Shown piece after piece: positions 7,829-16,139 of a stretch of 64,000 nt of DNA. How positions within the stretch are numbered: the stretch's first letter is position 1; every line of letters starts with the position of its first letter. The DNA lies in the NCBI GenBank assembly GCA_963800205.1, contig CAWCZQ010000001.1, positions 350,969-414,968 of the forward strand. Direction: 5' to 3'. The notes beneath the pieces are model-generated. The model was not told the origin of the DNA and did not search any database. It was given only the letters and a program-made list of their open reading frames with translations. The translations under genes and the position numbers were made by a program. This DNA is from UBA6224 sp963800205. GTDB lineage: Bacteria > Patescibacteriota > Saccharimonadia > Saccharimonadales > UBA4665.

Positions 7829-8529
7829 CAGGGGAATTATACCAGACAGACGGGGGCAACGGCCGATGCGCCAGCACCATGAGTCGCCACATCACCACGT
7901 ACATTCCCATCAGCAGCACAAAAAAGCTCCCTGCCATCACCACAATTGACCCATATTGACTGGGGTGCAGCAGCCGATCAGATAAGTCAAATAGCAAACC
8001 GGCCGGGTTTGCCATGACATCCCAACTATTCCAGCGCAGATCACGACCAATGTAGATAGCTAGGCTACACAACGCAATAATAATCGCCACGACTGTAAGA
8101 GCATTACTGCCCGATATGCGACGACGCAACTGCTGGTGCACCAGATGGAGACTACTGTACCCCAGTAGCAACCCGGTAAAAATAAACGAGGTAAAGAGTA
8201 CGGCGGAGCGCACCAGATCAGCCTCGATAAACTCCGGCTAGATGAATATAATCCGTCACCATGTAAAAGCTGTTGGGCAAAAATAGCAACCATAGCATGG
8301 TCAAAATGAGGGCGGGCCAGCTCGACCACAGCTTGTAACGCAGTAGTGTTACCAACATGAGCGACAGACCAAAGGGAATCCAAGCTAACACCAGATTCCA
8401 CGGTAGATACGTATATACCAATTGCCCATTGCGGTGGACCTCGAGCGCATACAATAGCAAGCTCACCACTGAAGCTAACAGTAGTATCAAGATCAGCTGT
8501 ATGCCATTAGGTAAGCGAGCAAGCTTCAT
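7812..8529 (-). pseudogene. DUF1361-family membrane protein, one frameshift
   Basis: Two adjacent open frames together make one DUF1361-type multi-pass membrane protein of about 238 residues. The first (start 8529) contains the family hallmark FLPNSFYMVTDYIHLA, then runs into a stop at 8218. Removing one G in the run near 8233 restores EFIEADLVRSAVLF and the second half, with three or four more membrane segments ending at 7812. A TATAAT box lies 7 nt before the ATG at 8529. This could be a recent mutation or a base-calling error. The function of DUF1361 is unknown. Confidence 0.75.
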
Positions 8530-8553
8530 TGCCTGCATTATAGCAAGGTACGC

Positions 8554-9000
8554 TTACGCGTTGGCGGTTTCGGCGCGTTCGGCAGCCCGCTGCTCGGGCG
8601 TTTCGTGGGGGCGAGCGTAGTCGTCTTCGAGGCGCCAGGTGGTACCTATCTCTGGGGTCGAAGCCTCGACCACATCGCAGTCGGTAATACCTACCAGTCG
8701 GTGACGTTGGCCTAACTCTGTCGTAAAGCCGACATGTTGCTCAATCTCGCTGGTTATTAATGTGCCGGTGTTATCTTCCCACATGACGGCAGCCTTACCG
8801 TTCATAAGCGTCCAGCTCTCTACCTTTTCATCATGCAGCTGCAAGCTCAAGCGAGCGCCTTTGTTGATGTGGATAATTTTGAGCATGTAGGGGGCGTCTG
8901 GTGGTACCAGGTGTAATTCGTAGCCCCACGGCTTATCGACTCGCTTCACGTACGAATGAGTCGTAAAGCCAGCGGTGTCAAAATGCGGGACGTCCGCCAT
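8554..9000 (-). CDS. Cupin, mannose-6-phosphate isomerase type II-like
   Basis: A 148-residue single-domain cupin. It has the KPWGYE opening typical of type II phosphomannose isomerase domains, a metal-binding cupin motif around GARLSLQLHDEKVESW, and a STPEIGTTWRLEDDYAR ending seen in the same family. It probably binds a sugar phosphate or nucleotide sugar. It lies 2 nt downstream of the phosphoglucose/phosphomannose isomerase gene, so the two form an operon and probably act on fructose/mannose 6-phosphate for surface glycan synthesis. An SD (ggaga) precedes its ATG. Confidence 0.85.
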   Translation of the reverse strand: MADVPHFDTAGFTTHSYVKRVDKPWGYELHLVPPDAPYMLKIIHINKGARLSLQLHDEKVESWTLMNGKAAVMWEDNTGTLITSEIEQHVGFTTELGQRHRLVGITDCDVVEASTPEIGTTWRLEDDYARPHETPEQRAAERAETANA

Positions 9001-9002
9001 AG

Positions 9003-10037
9003 TTATTTCTCCATTTCTTTCTTAAAGGTTTCTACCAGTTCTACTGGCGCCGGATTGAGACCATTGAGCAAGCCAAGGTACAGGCTGACGAAATCGCCGT
9101 AGGCAATGGTCCAGAGAAGTTGCTCCAGTATATCATTCCCTTCTGCTTGCACGACGTGAGGGCTCGGCCGCATACCCGACAGCAAACGCTCGCTTATCTC
9201 AAAACGTTTTTGGACCCTGTCGTGCTCCAGGCTACTACGCAAATCAATCACGGCGTATGGCTTGTCGACTGGCTGCTTACTCCAGCCGATAAACTCATTG
9301 TGGTTGAACTCGGGGATGGCGCCGGCCCAGGCAACTTGCTTGGCGTTTTCGTTAAAGCTAATTTTCCACTTATAAGCCGCTGGCCACAGCTTGGGGCCAC
9401 CATAGACAACTACCGACCGGCCCATGAGCTCGAGTGCGAGCTGTTTGGCGGGGTTGGATTCGGTCGGTACTGTGGCGGTCCACTGTGCTGTAACGTCTTT
9501 GAGATAAGCAGCTGCCCGCGGTAATTCACCGGCATAGTCGGGGTGGTCAATAACGCCATAATCCTTGACGAGGCTCAGCAGCGCCACCAGATTCGATAGC
9601 ACTGCGTAGCGTGGTTGTTCGGTTTTGGGCAAGAGAGCCAAGGGATAACCCTTGTCTTCCGCAATTTTTTGCAGTGCGCCGCCGCCGGTAATTACTACTA
9701 TTTTGGCGCCGAGATTCTCTGCCTGTTCGAGTGCACTCAAGGTTTCTTCGGTATTGCCCGAGTAACTGGCCGCCACAAACAAAGTCCGTTCACCCACATA
9801 CGACGGTACGTCGTAGTTGCGCACAATCTCAAAGGGTACCCGAAAGCCTGGCCAGGTCGTCGCTACCAATGCCGCCAGCGCCGAACCACCCATGGCACCA
9901 TACACAATATTGAGCGGCTGAAAGTCAGCATGCACCCCGGCTTGGAAGCTCAATTCCAGCTGCTGCCACTGTCGTTCTGCTATGCCGAGGGTGTCGGCGG
10001 CGTCTCGTTCGTGGATTACCTTAAGATCATCTAACAT
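9003..10037 (-). CDS. Bifunctional phosphoglucose/phosphomannose isomerase (SIS type)
   Basis: A 344-residue sugar isomerase with two SIS domains, interconverting glucose 6-phosphate or mannose 6-phosphate with fructose 6-phosphate. It shows YGAMGGSALA, the phosphate-binding SYSGNTEET, and the late HNEFIGW that carries the catalytic histidine and glutamate. It resembles archaeal and actinobacterial PGI/PMI rather than classical Pgi. An SD (aaggag) lies just upstream of the ATG, and the cupin follows in the same operon. Confidence 0.9.
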   Translation of the reverse strand: MLDDLKVIHERDAADTLGIAERQWQQLELSFQAGVHADFQPLNIVYGAMGGSALAALVATTWPGFRVPFEIVRNYDVPSYVGERTLFVAASYSGNTEETLSALEQAENLGAKIVVITGGGALQKIAEDKGYPLALLPKTEQPRYAVLSNLVALLSLVKDYGVIDHPDYAGELPRAAAYLKDVTAQWTATVPTESNPAKQLALELMGRSVVVYGGPKLWPAAYKWKISFNENAKQVAWAGAIPEFNHNEFIGWSKQPVDKPYAVIDLRSSLEHDRVQKRFEISERLLSGMRPSPHVVQAEGNDILEQLLWTIAYGDFVSLYLGLLNGLNPAPVELVETFKKEMEK

Positions 10038-10114
10038 AAAACTCCTTGTGCTTATTGTCCAGTTGTAGGTAGTATATATAGTATATCGTAAGCAATATCG
10101 TTTAGGGGGAACTC

Positions 10115-10576
10115 ATGTTTGGGCACGACGAGCAACAACAACCGACACAAAATGACACTACAGTAGCACCGGTAGCGACTGATAACGCCGCTCCGGCCAC
10201 CGACACACAGCCAAGTGCAACGCCAGCCGATAGCGCGGCCACACCTTTTATAACTGGAAGCGAGCCGTCCTCACCCGCACCTGATAGCGGCACGGATTCG
10301 CTCAGCGCAGCCAGCACGCCTGCCGGTAATGACGACCTGCTCAACATCAAGCAAAAAGCCCTCAAAGATCTCTCGCCATTGGTTGGACACCTCAATCAAA
10401 CACCTGAGGAAAAGTTCCGTACCACTATGATGATGATTCAGGCTTCCGACGATGAATCACTGATTTCGTCAGCCTACGAAGCCGCTCAAAACATCACCGA
10501 CGAAAAGGCTCGTGCCCAAGCGCTGCTCGATATCATCAACGAAATCAACTACTTTACCCAGCAGCACAATAGCTAA
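10115..10576 (+). CDS. Hypothetical protein: disordered N-terminus, helical C-terminus
   Basis: A 153-residue protein I do not recognise. Residues 1-70 are Ala, Thr, Pro and Ser rich and probably disordered. Residues 72-153 are predicted helical, acidic and well formed (LLNIKQKALKDLSPLVGHL, then EEKFRTTMMMIQASDDES). No signal peptide or membrane segment is seen. An SD-like aggggg lies before the ATG, and a TATA-rich region (10070-10090) may hold the promoter. The layout suggests a small cytosolic adaptor. Confidence 0.7.
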   Translation: MFGHDEQQQPTQNDTTVAPVATDNAAPATDTQPSATPADSAATPFITGSEPSSPAPDSGTDSLSAASTPAGNDDLLNIKQKALKDLSPLVGHLNQTPEEKFRTTMMMIQASDDESLISSAYEAAQNITDEKARAQALLDIINEINYFTQQHNS

Positions 10577-10585
10577 TCGCCGAAG

Positions 10586-10798
10586 TTACGGCCTGTCGAT
10601 AGTTCCCTGACCACTCGTATTGAGATTGTCTTGTGGTGATTGAATCACGTCCGTCCGCTGTGGTTGCGCGTGTGGATTGCCGGGCTTGGTCTTCCCCCAG
10701 ACAACAAGCCTAGTCGCTATCACCACTAACACAACCAGTAGCAGTCGCTTGCTATTGTCAGCGACACAACACGAGCTTATGATAGGAATACTATGCAT
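10586..10798 (-). CDS. Possible small single-pass membrane protein opposite the sortase start
   Basis: A 70-residue frame with one hydrophobic segment (LLLVVLVVIATRLVVW) followed by a polar Gln/Asn/Pro-rich tail. An AGGAAAG lies directly before the ATG at 10798. The start overlaps the divergent sortase start (the palindrome ATGCAT holds both). It fills the otherwise empty 10577-10792 gap. It could be a chance frame; no family is recognised. Confidence 0.35.
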   Translation of the reverse strand: MHSIPIISSCCVADNSKRLLLVVLVVIATRLVVWGKTKPGNPHAQPQRTDVIQSPQDNLNTSGQGTIDRP

Positions 10799-11374
10799 CT
10801 TTCCTACAAACGAGCCAACACTGCCCTGCTTGTCCTGATTGTGCTCATCAACGCCTACACGATTAGTGCGCCGTTTATACCAAAAATCCAGTTGTGGTGG
10901 CAGTTCAACCACACCGATACCCAACACCAGCTCACCAAGCAAATCACCAAAAAGCCGGCCAAGCACGTGCCAAACCATGTCGTCATACCCGACATGCTGC
11001 TGGATAAACCGATCTATGACGGTCCTGTCAAAGATACCTATGCCATTCTCCGTAAAGGCATATGGCGCTGGCCCAACACCAGCCAACCAGGCGAAGTCGG
11101 CAATACCGTCCTGATTGGCCACCGTTTTACCTACACGCAACCAAAGGGTGTCTTTTATGCGCTCGATCGGGTCAAAGTCGGCAGCAAAATAGCCGTATTT
11201 TGGAATAATAAAAAATATTTATACCGCGTGACCACCGTAAAGGTTGTCCCGAACACTGATGTATCGATTCAGCAGCAAACCGATGACACCCGCCTGACTA
11301 TCTACACCTGTACTCCATTGTGGCATCCCGTGAATCGACTGGTCGTTATTGCTAAACCGGAGGGAACCTCATGA
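10793..11374 (+). CDS. Sortase (class D/E-like transpeptidase)
   Basis: A 193-residue membrane-anchored sortase that would join surface proteins carrying a sorting signal to the cell wall or to pilins. It has an N-terminal membrane helix (about residues 10-28), a linker, and a sortase barrel with catalytic His110 (IGHR), Cys173 (TIYTCTP) and Arg182 (NRLVV). No LPxTG-type substrate was seen in this window, so targets lie elsewhere or use another signal. The stop overlaps the ATG of a 33-residue membrane peptide (ATGA), which suggests joint translation. Confidence 0.9.
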   Translation: MHLSYKRANTALLVLIVLINAYTISAPFIPKIQLWWQFNHTDTQHQLTKQITKKPAKHVPNHVVIPDMLLDKPIYDGPVKDTYAILRKGIWRWPNTSQPGEVGNTVLIGHRFTYTQPKGVFYALDRVKVGSKIAVFWNNKKYLYRVTTVKVVPNTDVSIQQQTDDTRLTIYTCTPLWHPVNRLVVIAKPEGTS

Positions 11375-11472
11375 CTGAAAAAGCCAAATTTTGGGTGCTG
11401 CTAGTTATCTTAATACTTAGCATAGTTTTAGCGGTCGTCCTCAATTCGTCATACAGCCGCTTTTTAGGATAA
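11371..11472 (+). CDS. Small single-pass membrane peptide coupled to the sortase
   Basis: A 33-residue frame whose ATG overlaps the sortase stop by 4 nt. It is one hydrophobic helix (FWVLLVILILSIVLAVVL) between a short charged start (MTEKAK) and a polar end. The overlap and the sequence design make it a credible gene, perhaps a sortase partner. No family is recognised. Confidence 0.6.
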   Translation: MTEKAKFWVLLVILILSIVLAVVLNSSYSRFLG

Positions 11473-11493
11473 CGACACACCGACTCTAGACTT

Positions 11494-11558
11494 GAAAATC
11501 CCCTGTACCGTATTGCTGTGTATACACACGGCAGGTACAGGGGGCACCGGGATTTCCG
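11494..11558. other. Strong stem-loop between the sortase unit and the GC-rich unit
   Basis: A 10-bp perfect stem (11500-11509 with 11534-11543) is extended by an outer 7-8 bp pairing (11494-11501 with 11550-11558). It lacks a clear T-tract. It lies between convergent genes and may be a bidirectional terminator or the boundary of the GC-rich insert that follows. Confidence 0.55.
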
Positions 11559-11598
11559 ATGACTTACCGTTGACTCAACGGCTTAATAGGTGGGGGTT

Positions 11599-11781
11599 TC
11601 ACGGAGAATCGTTTCTCCTGAGAAGGTAGATCAGAACAACCGCTACAGCGACGGCGAGCACCGCTGCGAACAGCGTCTCTGACAGTGAGCTGCCGAAGAC
11701 GAGCATCACGGCAACCATCACCACGACGCACGCTATGATGGTCAACCATGTCGAGGCCTGTCTTCTCTTGGGTGTGCTCAT
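11599..11781 (-). CDS. Small two-helix membrane protein, GC-rich
   Basis: A 60-residue protein with two hydrophobic helices (about 11-30 and 36-54) between a basic start (MSTPKRR) and a basic end (LRRNDSP). It starts 9 nt after the stop of the secreted-protein gene upstream, so it is probably coupled. Both share a GC-rich codon style unlike their neighbours. Its function is unknown; a partner or immunity role for the secreted protein is a guess. Confidence 0.6.
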   Translation of the reverse strand: MSTPKRRQASTWLTIIACVVVMVAVMLVFGSSLSETLFAAVLAVAVAVVLIYLLRRNDSP

Positions 11782-11790
11782 AACGACGGC

Positions 11791-12567
11791 TCACTTTCTG
11801 CAATTGACAACTCTGGGGATTGCTATGACATTTCCGACGAGGCCTAGGCCGCCTACTCCACCGAAGTACATGCGGACCTTGACGCATCGCTTGTCCCGTT
11901 TGGCAGCGCGCAACGCTCTCTTGAGCTGTTCTGCTTTGGCCACTAACACGCCCGTACAACCAACAGCGCCGAAAGGAGTTATGTAGGCACCCAACGCCGC
12001 ACACAAACCCGTACTGGCCGCCTGCATGCCGGCGAGCAGCCCCTCGTTGGCATACCTACGAGTTAACTTTCGGCTGTAGGTAATGTCCAGGTATGTTCCG
12101 AGCGCCCACGACCAACCGGCATCAATATGAGTCGATGAAGGCGGTGGCGTCGCCGACTCCAAGGTCTTCACCAGTCGGCGATGGCGTTCGCTCATCGTGC
12201 CCCTGTCAACGTACTTGGCGTAGTAGAAAACCCACATGTTGGGGTCCATCCACTCCATATCTTGCATGGCCTGATTGCGCATACGTGCTTGCACAATCTC
12301 GTCGCGCTTGATCCGTTGCACACGTTTGCACTGTCGCGCTTTGTGAGGATGGGCAGCGAACCGCTTGTTACAGAAGCCCAATGCACGTCTCATCACTGAT
12401 GGCGGCACTTGGTAGACCGTCGGGGCGGCGGCTGCGTGAGCCTCCCGACCTTTCGGTGCGGATAGGTTCGTTTGGACAGCCAGACTGACCCCTAGAACGA
12501 TAATCATTGGAATGACTACCGTCCGTCTCCGAATTGTGAATTTCCTGAGCTGCGAGTGGTTGCCCAT
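11791..12567 (-). CDS. Secreted or membrane-inserting protein of unknown function, GC-rich
   Basis: A 258-residue protein with a classical signal peptide: a basic start (QLRKFTIRRR), a hydrophobic core (VVIPMIIVLGVSLAV) and an Ala-rich cleavage region (REAHAAAAPT). The mature part has paired cysteines, a WVFYYAKYVDRG segment, and two late glycine-rich hydrophobic stretches (AASTGLCAALGAYITPFGAVG and FGGVGGLGLVGNVIAIP) that could insert into membrane. I start at 12567, preceded by gaagggggcgagc, rather than 87 nt upstream. Codon use is GC-rich, suggesting transfer. With the small membrane protein downstream, this resembles a toxin/immunity pair in layout only. Confidence 0.65.
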   Translation of the reverse strand: MGNHSQLRKFTIRRRTVVIPMIIVLGVSLAVQTNLSAPKGREAHAAAAPTVYQVPPSVMRRALGFCNKRFAAHPHKARQCKRVQRIKRDEIVQARMRNQAMQDMEWMDPNMWVFYYAKYVDRGTMSERHRRLVKTLESATPPPSSTHIDAGWSWALGTYLDITYSRKLTRRYANEGLLAGMQAASTGLCAALGAYITPFGAVGCTGVLVAKAEQLKRALRAAKRDKRCVKVRMYFGGVGGLGLVGNVIAIPRVVNCRK

Positions 12568-12685
12568 GCTCGCCCCCTTCTTCCCAGTAACCAATGAGGT
12601 TACTTGACTCCCCCGTGGAGTCTGAAACACCTGGTGGCATCTCGTAGCAAGCATAGTACACCTCTATGGTGTATCCGTAAATTAA

Positions 12686-12718
12686 CAAAACTAGTCCAAG
12701 CATACGCCCAGACTAGTT
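12686..12718 (-). terminator. Rho-independent terminator of the groES-groEL operon
   Basis: A perfect 8-bp stem (12689-12696 with 12711-12718) is followed on the minus strand by TTTTGTT, about 30 nt beyond the groEL stop. Confidence 0.8.
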
Positions 12719-12746
12719 CTGTGCAGAGTGAGTGCTCCTACAACGG

Positions 12747-14399
12747 CTACATCATGCCCATGCCACCACCCATGCCCATACCGGCACCGGCGTCGCCACC
12801 CTTGTCTTCTTGCGGTACTTCTACCACCAGGGCGCCCATGGTCATAGCGGTACCAGCAATGCTGGCCGCATTTTGGACAGCTTCTTTGGTAACGCGAGCG
12901 GGGTCTACCACACCTTTGGCTTTCATATCGACCAGCTTGCTTGGGTCATTGACGTTGACGCCCTGCCCAGCCTTGCCAGACTTTACTTGTGGCAGCCACT
13001 CATCGGCGTTGAGCCCGGCATTTGTCATCAGGATGCGGAATGGTTGTTCCAATGCGTTCTTGAGTAGCTGTACACCAGCTGCAGTGGAATCGTTGCCTTC
13101 TACCTTCAAGTTTGCACCCAAATTGACGAGCGTCACGCCACCACCAGGTACAATACCGTCACTTAGGGCAGCCTTGACTGCCGCTACGGCATCGTCCACG
13201 CGGAATTTCTTCTCTTCGATTTCGGTTTCAGTGGCACCACCAACCTTAATGACGGCAACCTTACCGCTCAAAGCGGCGCGGCGCTTTTCGAGGTTTTCTT
13301 TGTCGTATTCACTGCTGGCAGCTTCGACTTGCGCATTAATCTGGTCGACGCGGCCGCTCACCTCTACCGGGTTACCGGCGCCTTCGATAATGGTGGTTTC
13401 GTCTTTGGTGACGATGACCTTACGGGCGGTACCAACTACGTCGAGTTCGACATTCTCAAATGTCATACCGCGGTCTTCAGTTATTACCTCGGCACCGGTC
13501 AGGATTGCGATGTCATTGAGTACATCTTTGCGTCGTTCACCAAACGCAGGCGCCTTGACGGCGACGCAGTTAAACACTCCCTTGAGGCGGTTCAGTACCA
13601 ACGTACCGAGGGCTTCTCCCTCGACGTCCTCGGCAATCAGTACCAAGTCTTTTTTGCCAGCTTGGGCGAGCTTTTCGAGCAGTGGCAAAAATTCTTGCAC
13701 CGAACTAATCTTTTTATCGGTTATTACTACGGCTGGCTTGTCGTAGACGGCTTCCATGCGTGCCGTGTCGGTGACCATGTAAGGGCTGACAAAACCGCGG
13801 TCAAAGGTAAAGCCTTCGACCACTTCTTTTTCCAGGTGCAGACCCTGGCCTTCTTCGACCGTGACCACGCCATCTTTACCGACGGCTTCCATGACATCAG
13901 CAATTAGCGAACCAATCTGCGCATCACCGGCACTGATGGTGGCGACTTCAGCAACTCGTTTTTTGTTGCCTTCGATATCCTCTGCCATACCACTGAGGGC
14001 AGCGACGACTTCTTCGGCGGCTGTTTCGAGCCCCTTGCGCAGCAGCATTGGGTTGTGGCCAGCGGCAATCAGCTTGTTGGCCTCGTTAAGAATGTGGTAC
14101 GTCAGTACGGTGACCGTCGTGGTACCGTCCCCGGCTACGTCATTCATTTTGTTAGCGGCTTGCTTAATCAGCTCGGCACCTACTTTGTAGCCGAGCGTTT
14201 CGTCGTCGAGATCGGCAATTTCGACACCCTTAGCCACCGTGACACCATCGTGCGTAACGGTTGGTGCGCCATACGACTTACTAATAACCACATTGCGACC
14301 CTTGGGCCCCATGGTTGTCTTGACGGCGTTATATAAAATTTCTGCACCGGCCAATACGCGGCGGCGGGCATCATCATCGTAGAATACTTTTTTGCTCAT
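12747..14399 (-). CDS. groL: Chaperonin GroEL (Hsp60)
   Basis: A 550-residue chaperonin subunit that folds proteins inside a double-ring cage with GroES. It has the ATP-binding GDGTTTVTVL segment, TMGPKGRNVVI near the start, and the Gly/Met tail GMGMGGGMGMM. Length and order are normal. It follows groES by 11 nt in one operon, with its own SD (ggaggg) before the ATG. The operon is controlled by the CIRCE element upstream of groES. Confidence 0.98.
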   Translation of the reverse strand: MSKKVFYDDDARRRVLAGAEILYNAVKTTMGPKGRNVVISKSYGAPTVTHDGVTVAKGVEIADLDDETLGYKVGAELIKQAANKMNDVAGDGTTTVTVLTYHILNEANKLIAAGHNPMLLRKGLETAAEEVVAALSGMAEDIEGNKKRVAEVATISAGDAQIGSLIADVMEAVGKDGVVTVEEGQGLHLEKEVVEGFTFDRGFVSPYMVTDTARMEAVYDKPAVVITDKKISSVQEFLPLLEKLAQAGKKDLVLIAEDVEGEALGTLVLNRLKGVFNCVAVKAPAFGERRKDVLNDIAILTGAEVITEDRGMTFENVELDVVGTARKVIVTKDETTIIEGAGNPVEVSGRVDQINAQVEAASSEYDKENLEKRRAALSGKVAVIKVGGATETEIEEKKFRVDDAVAAVKAALSDGIVPGGGVTLVNLGANLKVEGNDSTAAGVQLLKNALEQPFRILMTNAGLNADEWLPQVKSGKAGQGVNVNDPSKLVDMKAKGVVDPARVTKEAVQNAASIAGTAMTMGALVVEVPQEDKGGDAGAGMGMGGGMGMM

Positions 14400-14410
14400 A
14401 GGGACCCTCC

Positions 14411-14677
14411 TTAGTTGACGATTGCGTAAATATTTTCTTCTTTAATCAATTGGTACTCAGTACCGTCGAGTTTAACCTCGCTATTGTCGTAACCGCCGTA
14501 GATTATGCGGTCGCCGACTTTGACGTTTTTGACCTCAGTGCCAATGGCAAGCACCTTTGATACTTTGGGCTTCTCTTTGGCGTTGTCAGGCAGATATAAG
14601 CCGCTCGCCGTTTTCGTCTGAGCTTCTTCTTGCTGGGCAACAACGAAGGTTGCCAGTGGTTTAATCGGTACACTCAT
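14411..14677 (-). CDS. groS: Co-chaperonin GroES (Hsp10)
   Basis: An 88-residue lid for the GroEL cage. It begins with the family's PIKPLATFVV, has a mobile loop around EEAQTKTASGLYLPDNAKEKP, and the GDRIIYGGYDNSEVKLDG barrel segment. It is first in the operon, with SD ggagg before the ATG, and is preceded by the CIRCE operator and a clear sigma-70-type promoter. Confidence 0.97.
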   Translation of the reverse strand: MSVPIKPLATFVVAQQEEAQTKTASGLYLPDNAKEKPKVSKVLAIGTEVKNVKVGDRIIYGGYDNSEVKLDGTEYQLIKEENIYAIVN

Positions 14678-14705
14678 ATATTTATCCTCCGTTTATATCT
14701 GTAAG

Positions 14706-14732
14706 TTAGCACTTGATATGTGAGAGTGCTAA
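14706..14732 (-). promoter_or_regulatory. CIRCE operator (HrcA binding site)
   Basis: TTAGCACTT, nine spacer bases, then GAGTGCTAA. This matches the CIRCE consensus at 17 of 18 arm positions. It lies directly after the -10 box and before groES, so HrcA is predicted to repress groES-groEL. No hrcA gene is present in this window. Confidence 0.93.
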
Positions 14733-14743
14733 CTGCTGGATTA

Positions 14744-14773
14744 ATCATAGCGAAGGACAATAGCAGCCGTCAA
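14744..14773 (-). promoter_or_regulatory. Promoter of groES-groEL
   Basis: On the minus strand, TTGACG (14773-14768), an 18-bp spacer and TATGAT (14749-14744) form a near-consensus promoter. The CIRCE element starts 11 nt downstream, overlapping the expected start of transcription. Confidence 0.8.
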
Positions 14774-14778
14774 GCGGG

Positions 14779-15348
14779 CTATAGACTGTCGCTGGTGAGA
14801 CCGCTAAGCGTATAGTTGTAAACGACGTCTTGCAAGACCGGAAAAGAGGTGGCAGGCTGAAGCTCACGGCCCGGCTGTATCGTAAGCATATTACTGGTAA
14901 ACTCACGGTCGTCTCCAGGTGTAAGATCTTCTGCTAATTCGTAAGCGTATAATCCGGCATCATTTAATAAGAGTCGTTCATTGCTGCCGTCTGATCGCTT
15001 TAAATCGATTAATACATCATTCCACCACCCTTGCATAGGTTGTTTACCTTCCGGATCACGGGTTGGGTAGTAGATATCTATTGCCGCGATACCTGCAATC
15101 TCTACGCCACTAACTGCATCTGGGGTGCGACGAATCTGCGCTAAATCAACGGGTGCCATGCGGTGCGTTAGATCGTATAAAATAAACCGCGTCTTATCGT
15201 CTCTGCCACCGGCCTCGATAGATTTCATATGTAAGGCATTGCTGGTCTCTGCGGCGCTGTGCATTGACTGCAGATTTATGCGCAAGGCTACTGCGTCCAT
15301 ATAGTGGTCTGGTGACCATTCTTCTGAGTACATTTCAGATGTATGCAT
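14779..15348 (-). CDS. Hypothetical cytosolic protein
   Basis: A 189-residue acidic protein with no recognised domain, signal peptide or membrane helix. It alternates predicted strands and helices (FILYDLTHRM, VEIAGIAAIDIYYPTRD, WWNDVLIDLKR, ERLLLNDAGLYAYEL), consistent with a compact alpha/beta fold. A TATAAT box (15360-15355, minus) lies 6 nt before the ATG with no SD, so the mRNA is predicted leaderless. Confidence 0.7.
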   Translation of the reverse strand: MHTSEMYSEEWSPDHYMDAVALRINLQSMHSAAETSNALHMKSIEAGGRDDKTRFILYDLTHRMAPVDLAQIRRTPDAVSGVEIAGIAAIDIYYPTRDPEGKQPMQGWWNDVLIDLKRSDGSNERLLLNDAGLYAYELAEDLTPGDDREFTSNMLTIQPGRELQPATSFPVLQDVVYNYTLSGLTSDSL

Positions 15349-15472
15349 TTCCCTATTATACCAATAGTAACGTATATTTTACCATATTTTGTATATTTTG
15401 CTATTGACTGTGAAATATTTCGCAGTACAATGTAGGCAGTTCTGTCCACCACTACAGAAAGTAGGACTTCAA

Positions 15473-15871
15473 ATGTCCCTCAGTCACATCTCGGGCTCGT
15501 ACGTTCTCCAGCTGAAGGGAATAATCCCTGCAGACGACATCCCCGATGTCGACGAGACTGCACCCCACCACGTCCCGCCGAGGGCCGTCTTCACGACGAA
15601 CTTCAGCATCAGCGACGCGTTGTACCGGCGGCTGCACCACCTCGCTTCCGACTTCAAGGGCGTCGTCCGAATCGACCGGCACGCTCCGCTGCGGAAGGAT
15701 GACTCGCTGCCGCAAGGTGGCATCATGCTCCGCTTCTCGGACACCATCTCCGACGAGGAGGTCCAGCGCATCAGCCACGGCTTCCTGCTCAAGGCCCAGG
15801 AGATCATCGACCCCGACGTACTGAGCGAGCAGCTGCTTCAGCAGCGCGCCGTGACCTTCTCGAAGCGCTGA
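15473..15871 (+). CDS. Very GC-rich orphan protein, probably acquired
   Basis: A 132-residue soluble protein I do not recognise. It is His and Asp rich at the start (DDIPDVDETAPHHVPPR), then has FSISDALYRRLHHLASDF, VVRIDRHAPLRKDD, and a helical end (DEEVQRISHGFLLKAQEIIDP). Nearly every codon ends in G or C, in sharp contrast to flanking genes, which points to recent transfer from a GC-rich donor. The ATG at 15473 has a weak aagtagg upstream. A GC-rich stem-loop follows the stop. A small regulator or immunity role is only a guess. Confidence 0.7.
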   Translation: MSLSHISGSYVLQLKGIIPADDIPDVDETAPHHVPPRAVFTTNFSISDALYRRLHHLASDFKGVVRIDRHAPLRKDDSLPQGGIMLRFSDTISDEEVQRISHGFLLKAQEIIDPDVLSEQLLQQRAVTFSKR

Positions 15872-15885
15872 CAGACATCCGCTGT

Positions 15886-15922
15886 GGCGGTGGAATCTCG
15901 TGAGATCCACGATTCCACCGCC
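15886..15922 (+). other. GC-rich stem-loop after the orphan gene
   Basis: A 12-bp perfect stem (15886-15897 with 15911-15922) starts 14 nt after the stop. It has no T-tract, so it is more an mRNA-end stabiliser or element boundary than a classical terminator. Confidence 0.65.
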
Positions 15923-15929
15923 CGCGGAT

Positions 15930-16005
15930 GGCAGGCAGACAAGAGTACAACAGAAACATCGCGTTACAACGCCCACATTCTATTCTCCTCTCTCGTCTGC
16001 CTGCC
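15930..16005. repeat. 11-bp inverted repeat with a 54-nt loop
   Basis: GGCAGGCAGAC (15930-15940) and its exact complement (15995-16005) enclose a non-coding segment just downstream of the GC-rich gene. They may mark the end of the acquired segment. Confidence 0.6.
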
Positions 16006-16039
16006 TACCCAACCCCAATGTAATAAGTATGCCCTTAAT

Positions 16040-16062
16040 AAGCCCCTCCCGGGCTTGTTTTT
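16040..16062 (+). terminator. Rho-independent terminator
   Basis: A short GC stem (AAGCCC and GGGCTT) is followed by GTTTTTAT. It closes the 15473-15871 transcription unit and insulates the next gene. Confidence 0.75.
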
Positions 16063-16139
16063 ATATCGTAGCGGCAAGGCCGAACTGCTTCTGTAAAATT
16101 CCCCACTCGCCGCTATTTTTCTTATATAATCGTGTCACC

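Noticed and set aside
11494..16005. Integron-type gene cassettes bordered by hairpins
   Set aside because: The hairpins by the GC-rich genes lack the attC core words (GTTRRRY and RYYYAAC at the right places), and no integron integrase is seen.
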